DNA of 64,000 nucleotides, taken from assembly GCA_026390775.1 (NCBI GenBank), contig JAPLFF010000003.1:62001-126000 (forward strand). Direction: 5' to 3'. The notes under the pieces are model-generated. The model was not told the DNA's origin, made no database searches, and saw nothing but the letters and a program-made list of their open reading frames with translations. Positions 54,194-63,671 of the stretch are shown here, one piece after another. Both the position numbers and the translations under genes were made by a program. The stretch comes from Ignavibacteriales bacterium (GTDB lineage Bacteria > Bacteroidota > Ignavibacteria > Ignavibacteriales > Melioribacteraceae). Position 1 is the first letter of the stretch. The number at the start of each line of letters is the position of its first letter.

Positions 54194-55194
54194 TGGAAAA
54201 AACAAAAGTTGCCGTTATCGGTCTTGGCGGAATCGCTCAGCTAGTACATTTGCCAATATTATCAAAATTGATGAATGTTCAAATTTCAGCTGTGGCTGAT
54301 AGAAATAAGAATCAACTTAATTCAGTTGGTGATATATTCAAAATTGAAAAACGCTATACTGACCATAAAGAGATGCTTGATAAAGAGGAAATCGAAGCTG
54401 TTATAATTGCAACTCCAACAAATACACATCTAGAAATAGCATTAGATTGTTTAAAAGCAAACAAACATATCTTGATAGAAAAACCGATTGCAAGAAGTGT
54501 TGAGGAAGCAAAACAAATAAATGCAGCATCAAAAAAATATAAAAAACAAGTAATGGTTGGAATGAACTTACGTTATCGTCCGGATGCTATGTTAATGAAA
54601 AGTTTAGTAAATAGCGGTGAACTGGGAGATATTTGTTATATCCGCTGCGGGTGGTTAAGAAAACAAAGCAACGAGCAAAAATGGTTTATTAATAAGAGCC
54701 AATCCGGCGGCGGCGTAATAATTGATCTTGGTATTTTAATTCTTGATTTGGCGCTCTGGATTTTGAATGATAAAAAGATGAAAAGTGTTTCCGTCCAAAA
54801 ATTTAATCACAATACAAAAGATGTAGAAGATTCCGCAATCGGATTGATCCGTTTCGATGACGATCGTGTTATAAGTTTTGAAGTAAGTTGGGGGTTACAT
54901 TCGGAATGGGATAAATTTCATCTTGCAGCATTTGGTACCGAGGGCACTGCTCATCTTAATCCCTTACGTGCATATAAGCGAATGGAATCAAGCCATATTG
55001 ATTATACAGTTTCAAATCAATCTAATCAAACAAACCTATTTAAGAAATCTTATGAAAATGAATTAAAACATTTTATCGGCGTTGTTCGCGAAAATACTCC
55101 GGTTATTTCAACCGGAGACGATGCAGTTTCTTTGATGATTTTATTGGAAGCACTTTATAAATCGGCAAAGCTTAAGAAGGAAATAAATCTTTAA
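54193..55194 (+). CDS. Gfo/Idh/MocA-family oxidoreductase
   Basis: NAD(P)-dependent oxidoreductase of 333 residues. The N-terminal Rossmann motif is KVAVIGLGGIAQLVHLPIL, followed by AVIIATPTNTHLEIALDCLKANKHILIEKPIA, where EKP carries the catalytic Lys, and GGGVIIDLGILILDLALWIL in the second domain. Substrates in this family are usually sugars or cyclitols; none can be assigned. It is translationally coupled to dxs and lies 5 bases before the response-regulator gene. Confidence 0.9.
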   Translation: MEKTKVAVIGLGGIAQLVHLPILSKLMNVQISAVADRNKNQLNSVGDIFKIEKRYTDHKEMLDKEEIEAVIIATPTNTHLEIALDCLKANKHILIEKPIARSVEEAKQINAASKKYKKQVMVGMNLRYRPDAMLMKSLVNSGELGDICYIRCGWLRKQSNEQKWFINKSQSGGGVIIDLGILILDLALWILNDKKMKSVSVQKFNHNTKDVEDSAIGLIRFDDDRVISFEVSWGLHSEWDKFHLAAFGTEGTAHLNPLRAYKRMESSHIDYTVSNQSNQTNLFKKSYENELKHFIGVVRENTPVISTGDDAVSLMILLEALYKSAKLKKEINL

Positions 55195-55199
55195 AAATT

Positions 55200-55892
55200 A
55201 TGCAGACAAAGATTCTTTTAGTTGATGATGAAAAAGATATTGTAGAATTTCTTCAATATAACTTGGTCCAAGAGGGATTTAAGGTAATCACTGCCTTTAA
55301 TGGTAAGGAAGCACTGGAAAAAATTTCTCAAAAACCAGATTTGATTATATTAGATGTTATGATGCCTAAGATGGACGGTTACGAAGTATGCTCTAAAATC
55401 AGAAGCATGGAGGAATTTAAAAACACGCCAATTATTTTTCTAACCGCTAAAGCAAGTGAACAAGATGAAGTACTCGGACTGAATATCGGCGCAGATGATT
55501 TTATTCAGAAACCAATCTCTCCAAAGAAATTAACAGCTCGTGTAAAATCTAACCTTCGCAAATTAGAAACCTCTCAGACTGAAATAAGTAATGCCGCAGA
55601 AATAAATGCCGGCCCCTTAACTATTAATAAAGAAAAATATTCAGTTTCACTTGCTGGGAAACAAATTGTATTTCCGAAAAAAGAATTTGAAATACTCGCT
55701 TATCTGGCATCGCATCCAGGTAAAGTTTTTCATAGGGACAAAATACTGAGTGATATTTGGGGTTCTGAAATTTTTGTTGTAGAAAGAACTATTGATGTTC
55801 ATGTTAGAAAGATAAGAGAGAAACTCGGCGATTACGCAGATTTGATTGAAACAATAAAAGGCGTTGGATACCGGTTTAAAAGTGATGAGTAA
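55200..55892 (+). CDS. OmpR/PhoB-type response regulator
   Basis: The 230-residue protein has a receiver domain (about 1-120) with acidic residues VDDEKD near 9, phospho-acceptor Asp 52 in LIILDVMMPKMDG, and Lys in FIQKPISPKKL. A winged-helix DNA-binding domain follows (about 135-228) with FPKKEFEILAYLASHPGKVFHRDKIL and RTIDVHVRKIREKLG...IKGVGYRF. The pairing with a PhoR-like kinase suggests envelope or phosphate stress, but no pst genes are near, so the signal is unknown. Confidence 0.95.
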   Translation: MQTKILLVDDEKDIVEFLQYNLVQEGFKVITAFNGKEALEKISQKPDLIILDVMMPKMDGYEVCSKIRSMEEFKNTPIIFLTAKASEQDEVLGLNIGADDFIQKPISPKKLTARVKSNLRKLETSQTEISNAAEINAGPLTINKEKYSVSLAGKQIVFPKKEFEILAYLASHPGKVFHRDKILSDIWGSEIFVVERTIDVHVRKIREKLGDYADLIETIKGVGYRFKSDE

Positions 55893-56913
55893 TCTCAAAA
55901 AATATTTTTTCTCCGCAAAAAGAATAATCCCGTCAGTTTTTTCTGTCACAACAATTCTAATAATTTTGTTTTCTTTTTTATTCAGCTTAACCGTAATTCA
56001 ACTACTCGAAACAATTTTATTCTTTGCAATCTTAGATTTTCTATTAATTCTATTCATAAGTAAGAATAGAAATGATGAACTGATCGCGATAAAAAACGTA
56101 ATTGAAATGATCCGAACAAATAGTTTTCATTCGGCTGATGAAATTCAATTAGGAAACGACTTAAAAGAATTGGAAGACGGAATCAAATCAATGTTTTTAA
56201 GGACTCAGAACGATATAACCAATCTAAAAAGATTAGAGCAGGTAAGAACTGAATTCCTGGGAAATGTTTCTCACGAACTACGCACTCCGATTTTTGCAAT
56301 TCAAGGATACATAGAAACATTACTCGATGGCGCAATCAACGATGAGAATGTGAACAAATCATTTCTACAGAAAGCTAATCAGCATACAATCAATCTAAAT
56401 AACCTTCTTAATGATTTGATTAACATTTCGATGATAGAATCCGGACAGATGCTTATGAGTTTTCGTTATTTCAATGTTCACGAATTTTTAGAAGGAATAA
56501 TTCACGACCAAAAACCAAATGCAGTTAAGAAAAATCTTGAATTAAATCTTGTTCAGTTTAATCACACACTTCAATTGTTTGGAGATAAGCAGCGGCTCAG
56601 ACAAGTGATGACTAATCTGATTCAGAATGCATTAAAATATACAGAAATAGGAAAAGTTGATGTTGGTGTTATTGAAGAAGAAAATCACGGAAGAATTTTT
56701 GTCCGTGATACTGGAATTGGAATTTCCGGTAATGATATTGATAGGATATTTGAAAGATTCTATAGAGTTGATAAAGACAGATCCAGAGAGATGGGCGGAA
56801 CGGGATTAGGATTAGCCATTGTTAAACATATAGTTGATGCGCATGGTTCAAAGATTGAGTTGGTAAGTAATTTGGGAAAAGGAAGTGAGTTTTCTTTTCG
56901 TTTGAAGAAATGA
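55885..56913 (+). CDS. Membrane sensor histidine kinase (PhoR-like)
   Basis: About 342 residues from the ATG overlapping the regulator's stop by 8 bases (the longer frame begins 21 bases earlier at a non-ATG codon). Two membrane helices (about 18-57) with almost no loop between them suggest sensing within the membrane or by the short cytoplasmic linker. HisKA has the phosphorylated His 130 in FLGNVSHELRTPIFAIQGY. HATPase_c shows the N box (RQVMTNLIQNALKYTE), VRDTGIGISGNDIDRIFERFYR and GGTGLGLAIVKHIV. Partner of the preceding regulator. Confidence 0.95.
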   Translation: MSNLKKYFFSAKRIIPSVFSVTTILIILFSFLFSLTVIQLLETILFFAILDFLLILFISKNRNDELIAIKNVIEMIRTNSFHSADEIQLGNDLKELEDGIKSMFLRTQNDITNLKRLEQVRTEFLGNVSHELRTPIFAIQGYIETLLDGAINDENVNKSFLQKANQHTINLNNLLNDLINISMIESGQMLMSFRYFNVHEFLEGIIHDQKPNAVKKNLELNLVQFNHTLQLFGDKQRLRQVMTNLIQNALKYTEIGKVDVGVIEEENHGRIFVRDTGIGISGNDIDRIFERFYRVDKDRSREMGGTGLGLAIVKHIVDAHGSKIELVSNLGKGSEFSFRLKK

Positions 56914-56994
56914 TAATTACAATTCATTAATAAATAGACCGAAAACAAAACTTTTTTCATATAATCCTATCGTAGAATTTAATTCATCAATTTA

Positions 56995-57024
56995 TTGACA
57001 TCAATAAGTGGTTTAGCTTATATT
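56995..57024 (+). promoter_or_regulatory. Candidate promoter of rplU-rpmA
   Basis: TTGACA is followed by an 18-base spacer and TATATT, about 33 bases upstream of the rplU start codon. This is the best consensus match of the promoters noted here. A short leader (GGCTCAAAAATTGAGTG, a small hairpin) precedes the GGAGG ribosome-binding site. Confidence 0.55.
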
Positions 57025-57056
57025 TACGGCTCAAAAATTGAGTGTTTGGAGGAAGA

Positions 57057-57365
57057 ATGTTTGCAGTTGTTGATATAGCTGGGCAGCAATTTAAGGTACT
57101 GGAAAACAATAAGTATTACGTCCCGCGCTTAGATGCTGAACCTAATGCGGAGGTTACCTTTGATTCTGTATTGATGTTAGGTGATGATAAATCTACTAAA
57201 GTTGGCACACCAAATATTAAAGGTGCAAAGGTTCAAGCAAAAGTTTTAGAACATCTTAAAGATGAAAAAGTAATTGTGTTCAAAAAGAAAAGAAGAATTT
57301 CTTATAGAAGAAAGAACGGACACAGACAACTATTAACTAGAATAGAAGTTACTAAGATTTCTTAG
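57057..57365 (+). CDS. rplU: 50S ribosomal protein L21
   Basis: 102 residues from the ATG preceded by GGAGGA. Family motifs: [45 protein letters not shown] and [27 protein letters not shown]. It pairs with rpmA, the universal arrangement. Confidence 0.97.
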   Translation: MFAVVDIAGQQFKVLENNKYYVPRLDAEPNAEVTFDSVLMLGDDKSTKVGTPNIKGAKVQAKVLEHLKDEKVIVFKKKRRISYRRKNGHRQLLTRIEVTKIS

Positions 57366-57382
57366 TAGCGGAGGATTTTTCA

Positions 57383-57643
57383 ATGGCACATAAAAAAGGT
57401 CAAGGTTCATCTCGTAACGGTCGTGATAGTAATCCGCAATATCTTGGTGTAAAAGCTTTCGGCGGAGAAAAAGTTACTGCAGGTTCAATCCTTGTTAGAC
57501 AAAAAGGGACAAACTTTCATCCCGGTAAGAATGTAAAGTTAGCCGGTGATCATTCATTGTTTGCTACTGTTAATGGAGTTGTTAAATTCGAAAGAAAAAA
57601 GAACGATAGACAATTCATCAGCGTTTACGAAGCAACAGCATAA
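57383..57643 (+). CDS. rpmA: 50S ribosomal protein L27
   Basis: 86 residues starting [31 protein letters not shown], the canonical N-terminus that reaches the peptidyl-transferase centre. There is no N-terminal cleavable extension of the Firmicutes kind. A bidirectional terminator follows. Confidence 0.98.
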   Translation: MAHKKGQGSSRNGRDSNPQYLGVKAFGGEKVTAGSILVRQKGTNFHPGKNVKLAGDHSLFATVNGVVKFERKKNDRQFISVYEATA

Positions 57644-57665
57644 GAATTTTTTATATTCAGAAAAT

Positions 57666-57698
57666 AAAAACCCCGACAAAAGCCGGGGTTTTTATTTA
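57666..57698. terminator. Bidirectional intrinsic terminator between rpmA and mdh
   Basis: AAAAACCCCG pairs with CGGGGTTTTT over an 8-base loop, with A- and T-rich flanks on both sides. It can serve both the rplU-rpmA operon and the convergent mdh gene. Confidence 0.92.
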
Positions 57699-57717
57699 TT
57701 CAAATATTGAAATAATT

Positions 57718-58683
57718 TTAGAAACCGAGTCTTGTCATAGCTTCAACTAATTCTTTAACAGCCTTAACAGAATTATCAAGAGCAGCTTGTTCTTCAGCAT
57801 CAAGTTTGAATTCGATAATTCTCTCAACTCCGTTAGCTCCAAGCACAGTCGGCACGCCAACATAATATCCTTTAACTCCGAACTCGCCGTTTAAGAATGC
57901 ACAAGTCGGAAGAATTCTTTTTTCATCATATAAGATGGCTTCAGTCATAGCAATTGCAGAAGAAGCGGGAGAATAGAAAGCTGAACCGGTCTTCAATAAT
58001 TTTACAACTTCGCCGCCAGCCATCTTTGTTCTGTTAACCATTGCATCCATAACTTCTTTTGCTTTGGTTTTGTCATTGTATTTTCTTTCTAACAATTCCA
58101 TAACCGGAATACCGTTTACATTAGCATAACGAACGATTGGAACCATTGTATCGCCATGTCCGCCCATCACCATTGCATTAACATCTTTAACAGACACACC
58201 AAGTTCCCAAGCAATGAAAGTTGCAAAGCGTGATGAATCAAGAACACCGGCTTGACCGATAACGCGTTTTGTTGGGAATCCCGTAATTTTTTGGAATAGT
58301 GTTACCATTGCATCAAGAGGATTTGAAATTACAATTACAATTGCATTAGGTGCATATTGTTTTACATTCTCGGCAACAGTCTTCATAATTTTAGCATTCG
58401 TTACAAGAAGATCATCTCGGCTCATGCCGGGTTTTCTTGGAAGTCCTGCGGTGATAATCACAAGATCAGATCCTTCAATATCTTTGTAATCATTCGTTCC
58501 TCTAAGATTAACATCAAACAAATCAACTCTTGAAGCTTCAACAATATCAAGTGTTTTTCCTTGCGGAAGGTCTTCAACGGTATCAAACAAAACAACATCA
58601 CCTAATTGTTTTTGAGCGATTAATTGTACAAGTACTCCGCCAATCTGTCCGCCGCCGATTAAAGCAATTTTTTTTCTTCCCAT
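57718..58683 (-). CDS. mdh: Malate dehydrogenase (LDH-like type)
   Basis: Interconverts malate and oxaloacetate with NAD. About 321 residues from the ATG with TTGGAG upstream; the longer frame starts at TTG. The nucleotide motif is [19 protein letters not shown], the substrate Arg pair lies in [30 protein letters not shown] follows, and the active His is in [18 protein letters not shown] is typical of malate (rather than lactate) specificity in this LDH-like clade of Bacteroidota and Chlorobi. Confidence 0.95.
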   Translation of the reverse strand: MGRKKIALIGGGQIGGVLVQLIAQKQLGDVVLFDTVEDLPQGKTLDIVEASRVDLFDVNLRGTNDYKDIEGSDLVIITAGLPRKPGMSRDDLLVTNAKIMKTVAENVKQYAPNAIVIVISNPLDAMVTLFQKITGFPTKRVIGQAGVLDSSRFATFIAWELGVSVKDVNAMVMGGHGDTMVPIVRYANVNGIPVMELLERKYNDKTKAKEVMDAMVNRTKMAGGEVVKLLKTGSAFYSPASSAIAMTEAILYDEKRILPTCAFLNGEFGVKGYYVGVPTVLGANGVERIIEFKLDAEEQAALDNSVKAVKELVEAMTRLGF

Positions 58684-58785
58684 ATTATTCTCCAATTGAA
58701 ATAATTAAATAGATAGACAGACAAAATATATGAAGATTGAGTTCAATTTTCATTAAACAAAAATGAGTTAAAAATACCGATGGTA

Positions 58786-59199
58786 TTACTTTAATTTAAT
58801 TTCTAGAATTGCTTCTGTACCGGTAGGAGTAAAATTATATCTGAGACCGTTCAGAAAAGAACGCATGATGTGTATTCCTCTTCCGTTATCCTTTAAAATA
58901 TTTTCCGGTTTGGTGGGATCTGGTACGGAATCTAAATTAAAACCTTTTCCTTCATCTTTTATGATAACGGTCATTTTATCTTTATCAACTTTGATAGTGA
59001 TTTTTACTTTTTTGTTAACATCGAGTTTATTTCCATGAACAATACTATTGGATGCAGCTTCGGAAAAAGAAAGTGCTAAGCTGTTTAATTTTTCGTCAGT
59101 TAGATTATATTTTTTTGCCAATTTAATTATTAACTCTTCAAGTTCAGGCAAAAGATCAGGATCGCTCTGGATTTCTTTCTCGAAAATTATTTCCTGCAA
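58786..59199 (-). CDS. RsbW-like serine-kinase/anti-sigma-factor-type ATPase
   Basis: A 137-residue GHKL ATPase lacking a His-phosphotransfer domain. The N box is FSEAASNSIVHGNKL, the G1 box DEGKGFN and the G2 region DNGRGIHIMRSFLNG. The family regulates sigma or anti-sigma-antagonist partners by binding or phosphorylating them. No such partner gene is adjacent. The start is TTG with GGAG five bases upstream. Confidence 0.88.
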   Translation of the reverse strand: MQEIIFEKEIQSDPDLLPELEELIIKLAKKYNLTDEKLNSLALSFSEAASNSIVHGNKLDVNKKVKITIKVDKDKMTVIIKDEGKGFNLDSVPDPTKPENILKDNGRGIHIMRSFLNGLRYNFTPTGTEAILEIKLK

Positions 59200-59291
59200 G
59201 TTTTCTCCGCAATTAATTCAATCAGTTATGTCGAAAAATATAATTACTTGTTCATTCTTACAATAGTAAATCTTAATGATTAAAAATATTT

Positions 59292-61199
59292 CTAAATTTT
59301 ATAATTAAGCTTAATACTCATATTTGCCATTTCGCGGTTCGTATTATCTTCGGATTTTATAAATTCATACCAGCCATAAATTTTAAGATTAATCCTTTCA
59401 CCAACCACGTAGCTAATTTCAGCAAGTGGTCCAATGCTTCTATAATCGGAGATTTTAATTTTTTCAATTCCTTTATTATAATTAAATGTCTCTAATGAAA
59501 AGTAACGAATGCCTAATCCGATGCTAAGCGACTGAAACTCATAATAAATTTTTGGATCAGCATACTGTTCGCTTAAATAACGTAATGGTTTACTAGAAAA
59601 ACTTGACCACTTAAAATCGCCCTGCTCTGATAATTTTAAGTAACCGGAAAAAAATAATCTAAGCTTACGGCTCAATTTATAATCGGAAGAATCTCTAAAC
59701 ACAAATTGGCGGAATGAGTAACTCCTAAAGTTAGGATTGAGTTCTTCATAATCGAAGACTGTGTAATTTGCCGATACTTCAGCGGAGTTTGATGATGAAA
59801 AATTTCCGGTTGTAAATGCACCGCCTGAAGAAAATTTTAGAGTTCTCTTGTTATTGTTATTAGAACTACGCTGTGCAAAAATATACACTAATTTATTTAA
59901 GCTTCCTTCGAGATTAACAAAAATTCTAAAGTAGGGATTGAATTCTTTCTCAAATAGTATTCTGCCGATTGATAAAAGCTCATCCCGGTCATCATAATTA
60001 AGAATGCTGGGAGTATCGTACATCAATTTTCTATGGAAAATGCTGAAAGTAATTTTATCGTTACGGGATAAATATATTTTACTTAGTAGTGAAATATTTG
60101 CAAACTGTGAAGTATTATTTTTTTGTTGTTCAATTTCATTTCGCTCATCAATAATAATGTTATTTAATCCTTCAGTAGCCATCGGCAGATGTTTCTCATC
60201 TCTCTCAGAGAATGTAAAACGGAATGATAAATTAATATCGTCTGTTAAATAATCCGCTGAAGATGCAAAATCAATACGCGATTCTTCAATGCGTGTATCA
60301 TAATTTGTGTTTGCAACATTGGTGAATGATATGTAGCGCGTGTTCCGGTCAATCCTGCGCCATGCTATTCGACCCTGAATGTCGAATGAAAGCGGAGAGT
60401 TTGCGGGTGTGAATTTTATCCTGTCCTGAATTGAGTAATTGGATTCTATTCTGCTCTGAATGTTATTCGTAATATTAAATTGGGCCGCACTTAAAGGATC
60501 TGCTGTAAAGTAAAAATCTTTTCTCTGTTGTGAATAATCTGCTGATATTGAGTTGTGAAAGCTTTCTTCAAACGTACTATTGAGATCAAAATTTATTAAA
60601 CGCAGGTAATTTTTTCTTGGAGAAATATCTTCGTTTTGAAATTTCATAAGGGATGATAAATCAAAATCTCCGAAGTTGTACTTATCAATATTAAATTCCG
60701 AGCCATATATAAGTCCGTTATTCGTTTCACCTATTTGATTGTTTTGTGAAAATCCGGCGAACGGAGTTAATACGATATTATTAATAGGAACAAATTTTGT
60801 AAATACCGTTGTAGTAAGAAGAGATGTTTTATTTATTGCTAAATCTCGATCATCAGTATAAAAATTATTGTTGATCATCATTCCCATCTTAAACTTTTCC
60901 GATAGATCGTACTGTCCTAAAACCCAAAGGAATTGTTCGTCCTTAATGTTTTTGGTAGAAGATTTAGTAACAGTTGAGTTGAAGTTTTCTTTTATACCGA
61001 AAAATAATTTATCCGAACCGAGAAAATATTTAAGTAATGTGCTGTAATTAAAAGTGTTGAGTTGTTTATCGAAATTATTGATAATTTGTTTATCGCTGAA
61101 ATTCAATTTAGAAAAACTCAAACTGTCTTTTCCTAATTGAGCAAAAAGAAAAGAGTTGTAAAAAAGCAGAATAGAAAATATTTGGAATAATTTTTTCAA
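59292..61199 (-). CDS. Large outer-membrane beta-barrel-like protein of unknown function
   Basis: A 635-residue protein with a signal peptide (KKLFQIFSILLFYNSFLFAQ). Nearly the whole mature chain consists of alternating hydrophobic/polar strands rich in Asn, Ser, Phe and Tyr (FSKLNFSDKQIINNFDKQL, SADYSQQRKDFYFTAD, GLGIRYFSLETFNYN). The C-terminus, MSIKLNYKI, ends in a hydrophobic residue as barrels often do. The family is not recognised. It is the last gene of the minus-strand run, 13 bases after the Fn3 lipoprotein. Confidence 0.72.
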   Translation of the reverse strand: MKKLFQIFSILLFYNSFLFAQLGKDSLSFSKLNFSDKQIINNFDKQLNTFNYSTLLKYFLGSDKLFFGIKENFNSTVTKSSTKNIKDEQFLWVLGQYDLSEKFKMGMMINNNFYTDDRDLAINKTSLLTTTVFTKFVPINNIVLTPFAGFSQNNQIGETNNGLIYGSEFNIDKYNFGDFDLSSLMKFQNEDISPRKNYLRLINFDLNSTFEESFHNSISADYSQQRKDFYFTADPLSAAQFNITNNIQSRIESNYSIQDRIKFTPANSPLSFDIQGRIAWRRIDRNTRYISFTNVANTNYDTRIEESRIDFASSADYLTDDINLSFRFTFSERDEKHLPMATEGLNNIIIDERNEIEQQKNNTSQFANISLLSKIYLSRNDKITFSIFHRKLMYDTPSILNYDDRDELLSIGRILFEKEFNPYFRIFVNLEGSLNKLVYIFAQRSSNNNNKRTLKFSSGGAFTTGNFSSSNSAEVSANYTVFDYEELNPNFRSYSFRQFVFRDSSDYKLSRKLRLFFSGYLKLSEQGDFKWSSFSSKPLRYLSEQYADPKIYYEFQSLSIGLGIRYFSLETFNYNKGIEKIKISDYRSIGPLAEISYVVGERINLKIYGWYEFIKSEDNTNREMANMSIKLNYKI

Positions 61200-61212
61200 G
61201 TAAGTATTCTAT

Positions 61213-62199
61213 TTAGTGTGGAATATAAGTGAATGTAAAACTTCCGCTAAAACTGTTCGGATCTATTTCATTTGAAGTATAAGTAAATACACGCCAAGTA
61301 TAAGTCTTTGAAGATTCAAGTTGCACATTCGAAACATCAGCTTTTAATTCTTGATCTAATAATTCCGAAGTGAAATTAAATTCTTGAACTGTTCCATAAA
61401 CCTCATTGGATTGAATTACCAATTTATATTTAGCCGGCAGAGAAACTGATTTGAATCGAAATTCTGTTAACTTATTAATAATAGAATTATTCGAAGGGAA
61501 TATAAGTGCTGGTGAATTCAATACTACATCGCTTATTACAAAAGTTGGAGGACTTTTTAAGAATCCTTTGTCTACAGCTTTAACTTTATAATAATATTTT
61601 GTCAGAGTTAGAATGTTTTTAGTATCGGAATAAGATGTAAGCTGAGTAAAATCTAAAAAATGAGTTGTATCAGGTTCGAATGATTCAGTTGTACTTCTAT
61701 AAATATTGTATCCTTTAATATCAGTGTCCAAAGGAGGATCCCAATAAAGAAGGATTGTTGGAACCGTTGACCAATTGCGCCCATTAATTCTAACATTACT
61801 CGGAGATAATGGTGCGTAGATATTAATAGGTTTTGCATAAACAAAATCCGTCATTGGACTTTCATGACCAAATGAATTGATAACACTGATCTTATAATAA
61901 TAAGTTGAATCATATTCTAAATGGTTATCAATAAAATAATTATCATTTACCTGTGTTATGAAAATGAAATTATACGGTTTATTAATACTCCGGTAAATTT
62001 TATATCCTGCAATATTGCTCTCAGAATTTTTGTGCCAATCAATACCAATTTCACCATCCTGCGCGCCAAAGATTTGCAGATCGGTTGGAATTGCCGGAGG
62101 TTTTCCGTCATCAATGGGTTCTATCAAACTCTCCCGACTGCAGCTTAAGAATAATATAAATAGTAAAGAGAGATTTATTAATTTAAATCTTAACAGCAT
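61213..62199 (-). CDS. Fibronectin-type-III lipoprotein
   Basis: A 328-residue lipoprotein (lipobox LFLSC, Cys about 20) with two Fn3 repeats: about 38-130 (PAIPTDLQIFGAQDGEIGIDW, IAGYKIYRS, YYYKISVINSFGHES) and 133-225 (PSNVRINGRNWSTVPTILLYWDP, IKGYNIYRST, YYYKVKAVD). A third beta domain lies at the end. It may be a surface or adhesion component. It overlaps the beta-CASP gene by 17 bases at its start; CGAGG lies upstream of its ATG. Confidence 0.87.
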   Translation of the reverse strand: MLLRFKLINLSLLFILFLSCSRESLIEPIDDGKPPAIPTDLQIFGAQDGEIGIDWHKNSESNIAGYKIYRSINKPYNFIFITQVNDNYFIDNHLEYDSTYYYKISVINSFGHESPMTDFVYAKPINIYAPLSPSNVRINGRNWSTVPTILLYWDPPLDTDIKGYNIYRSTTESFEPDTTHFLDFTQLTSYSDTKNILTLTKYYYKVKAVDKGFLKSPPTFVISDVVLNSPALIFPSNNSIINKLTEFRFKSVSLPAKYKLVIQSNEVYGTVQEFNFTSELLDQELKADVSNVQLESSKTYTWRVFTYTSNEIDPNSFSGSFTFTYIPH

Positions 62200-63580
62200 A
62201 TCCTCGTTCAGGTATGATTATATTTTTAAATCCAATCGCTTCTAGATGATTTTTGTAAATCTCTTGTTGATCAATTTCTCCATGTACGAGAAAAATATTC
62301 TTCATCATATTTTTATCAAGCTTTGATGTATAATCAATTAACTCGTTGGCATCCGCATGAGCGCTGAAAGATTGCATTACGATCACTTCAGCATTAACAT
62401 TATACTCATCTCCCAATATATTGACCCTCTTTTCACCATCAATAAGTTTTCTTCCAAGCGTATTTTCTGCACAATATCCAACCATTAAAATAATATTATT
62501 AGGATTTTCAATGTTGTTAACAAGATGATGTAAGATACGCCCTGCTTCGCACATACCCGAGCTAGACATTATAATACATGGACCGGCAACATCATTGAGT
62601 CTTTTTGATTCTTCAACGCTTGTTATGTAAGTAAGCCGATTAAATCCAAACGGATCTTCATGCTTCAGAAGAAACTCGGCAGTTTCAGAATCAAAACATT
62701 CGGGATGAAGACGAAAAACGGAAGTTGCATTTACAGCGAGCGGGCTGTCTACATAAACGGGAATTCTTTCTGCTTTACCATTCTCAAAAATTTTATGCAA
62801 TGAATAAACAATTTCTTGAGTTCTTCCAACGCTAAATGCCGGAATAATAATTTTAGATTTATTTGTTATTGCTTTAGAAATTACAGCTGCTAAGGCGCCT
62901 TCAGAATTTGTTGCGCTCTCATGAAGTTTTCCGCCATAAGTGCTTTCACAAATAAAATAATCAACACTTGGAATATTTTCCGGGTCTTTTAGAATTGGAA
63001 GATTCGGTCTCCCAAGATCACCGGAAAATGCAAGGTTAATAATATTTTCATCTTCTTTAATTGTAAGCGTAACAATTGTTGAACCAAGAATATGTCCGGC
63101 ATCATAAAACTTAAGTGTAATGCCGGGGACAATTTCGTACTCTTGATGATAATTTAATCCAACAAATAGTTCTAATGCTTTTACGGCATCGTCTGGGACA
63201 TAAAGCGGTTCAAAAAGTTTTTTCCCTAGACGCTTTCTTTTTTTGTTTACAAATTCAACATCTTTTTCCTGGATGTGTGCGCTGTCTTGAAGCATAACAA
63301 CGGAGAGATCGCGCGTTGCAAATGTTGAATATATTTTTCCGTGAAAACCATTTTTAAAAAGTGTTGGTAAGTTTCCTGCATGATCAATATGGGCATGAGA
63401 GAGGATAACAAAATCAATATCTGCCGGATTGAAGAAATTAAATGATCTGTTTATTTCAAAAGCATCTTTTCTTTTGCCTTGATAAAGACCGCAATCAAGT
63501 AAAAAATTTGCTTGTTTAGTTTTGATGTGGTGCATTGAACCAGTTACAGTTTGTGCAGCACCGATAAATTGAATTTCCAT
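62183..63580 (-). CDS. Beta-CASP metallo-beta-lactamase RNase-like protein
   Basis: About 465 residues from the ATG with AGGGAAAG upstream; the longer frame adds 17 residues that are not family-like. The MBL zinc motif is VILSHAHIDHAGNLP (His 62, 64, Asp 66, His 67). The beta-CASP motifs follow: FICESTYGG, IPAFSVGRTQEIVYSLH, SSSGMCEAGRILHHL (motif B) and QSFSAHADANELIDY (motif C), then FLVHGE. Proteins of this group (CPSF73-like, TTHA0252-like) degrade RNA. The substrate here is not known. Confidence 0.93.
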   Translation of the reverse strand: MEIQFIGAAQTVTGSMHHIKTKQANFLLDCGLYQGKRKDAFEINRSFNFFNPADIDFVILSHAHIDHAGNLPTLFKNGFHGKIYSTFATRDLSVVMLQDSAHIQEKDVEFVNKKRKRLGKKLFEPLYVPDDAVKALELFVGLNYHQEYEIVPGITLKFYDAGHILGSTIVTLTIKEDENIINLAFSGDLGRPNLPILKDPENIPSVDYFICESTYGGKLHESATNSEGALAAVISKAITNKSKIIIPAFSVGRTQEIVYSLHKIFENGKAERIPVYVDSPLAVNATSVFRLHPECFDSETAEFLLKHEDPFGFNRLTYITSVEESKRLNDVAGPCIIMSSSGMCEAGRILHHLVNNIENPNNIILMVGYCAENTLGRKLIDGEKRVNILGDEYNVNAEVIVMQSFSAHADANELIDYTSKLDKNMMKNIFLVHGEIDQQEIYKNHLEAIGFKNIIIPERGYAVKI

Positions 63581-63671
63581 TTCTTTCCCTAATTTTGGTA
63601 ACAAACTATCCAAAGTTTGTTTGAGATTCAATTCACAGGATTATTACTTTTTAGAAGGGATAGTAGTTATT

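Noticed and set aside
55647-55949. 100-codon minus-strand open frame over the regulator/kinase junction
   Set aside because: It lies opposite two well-supported two-component genes and shows no domain.
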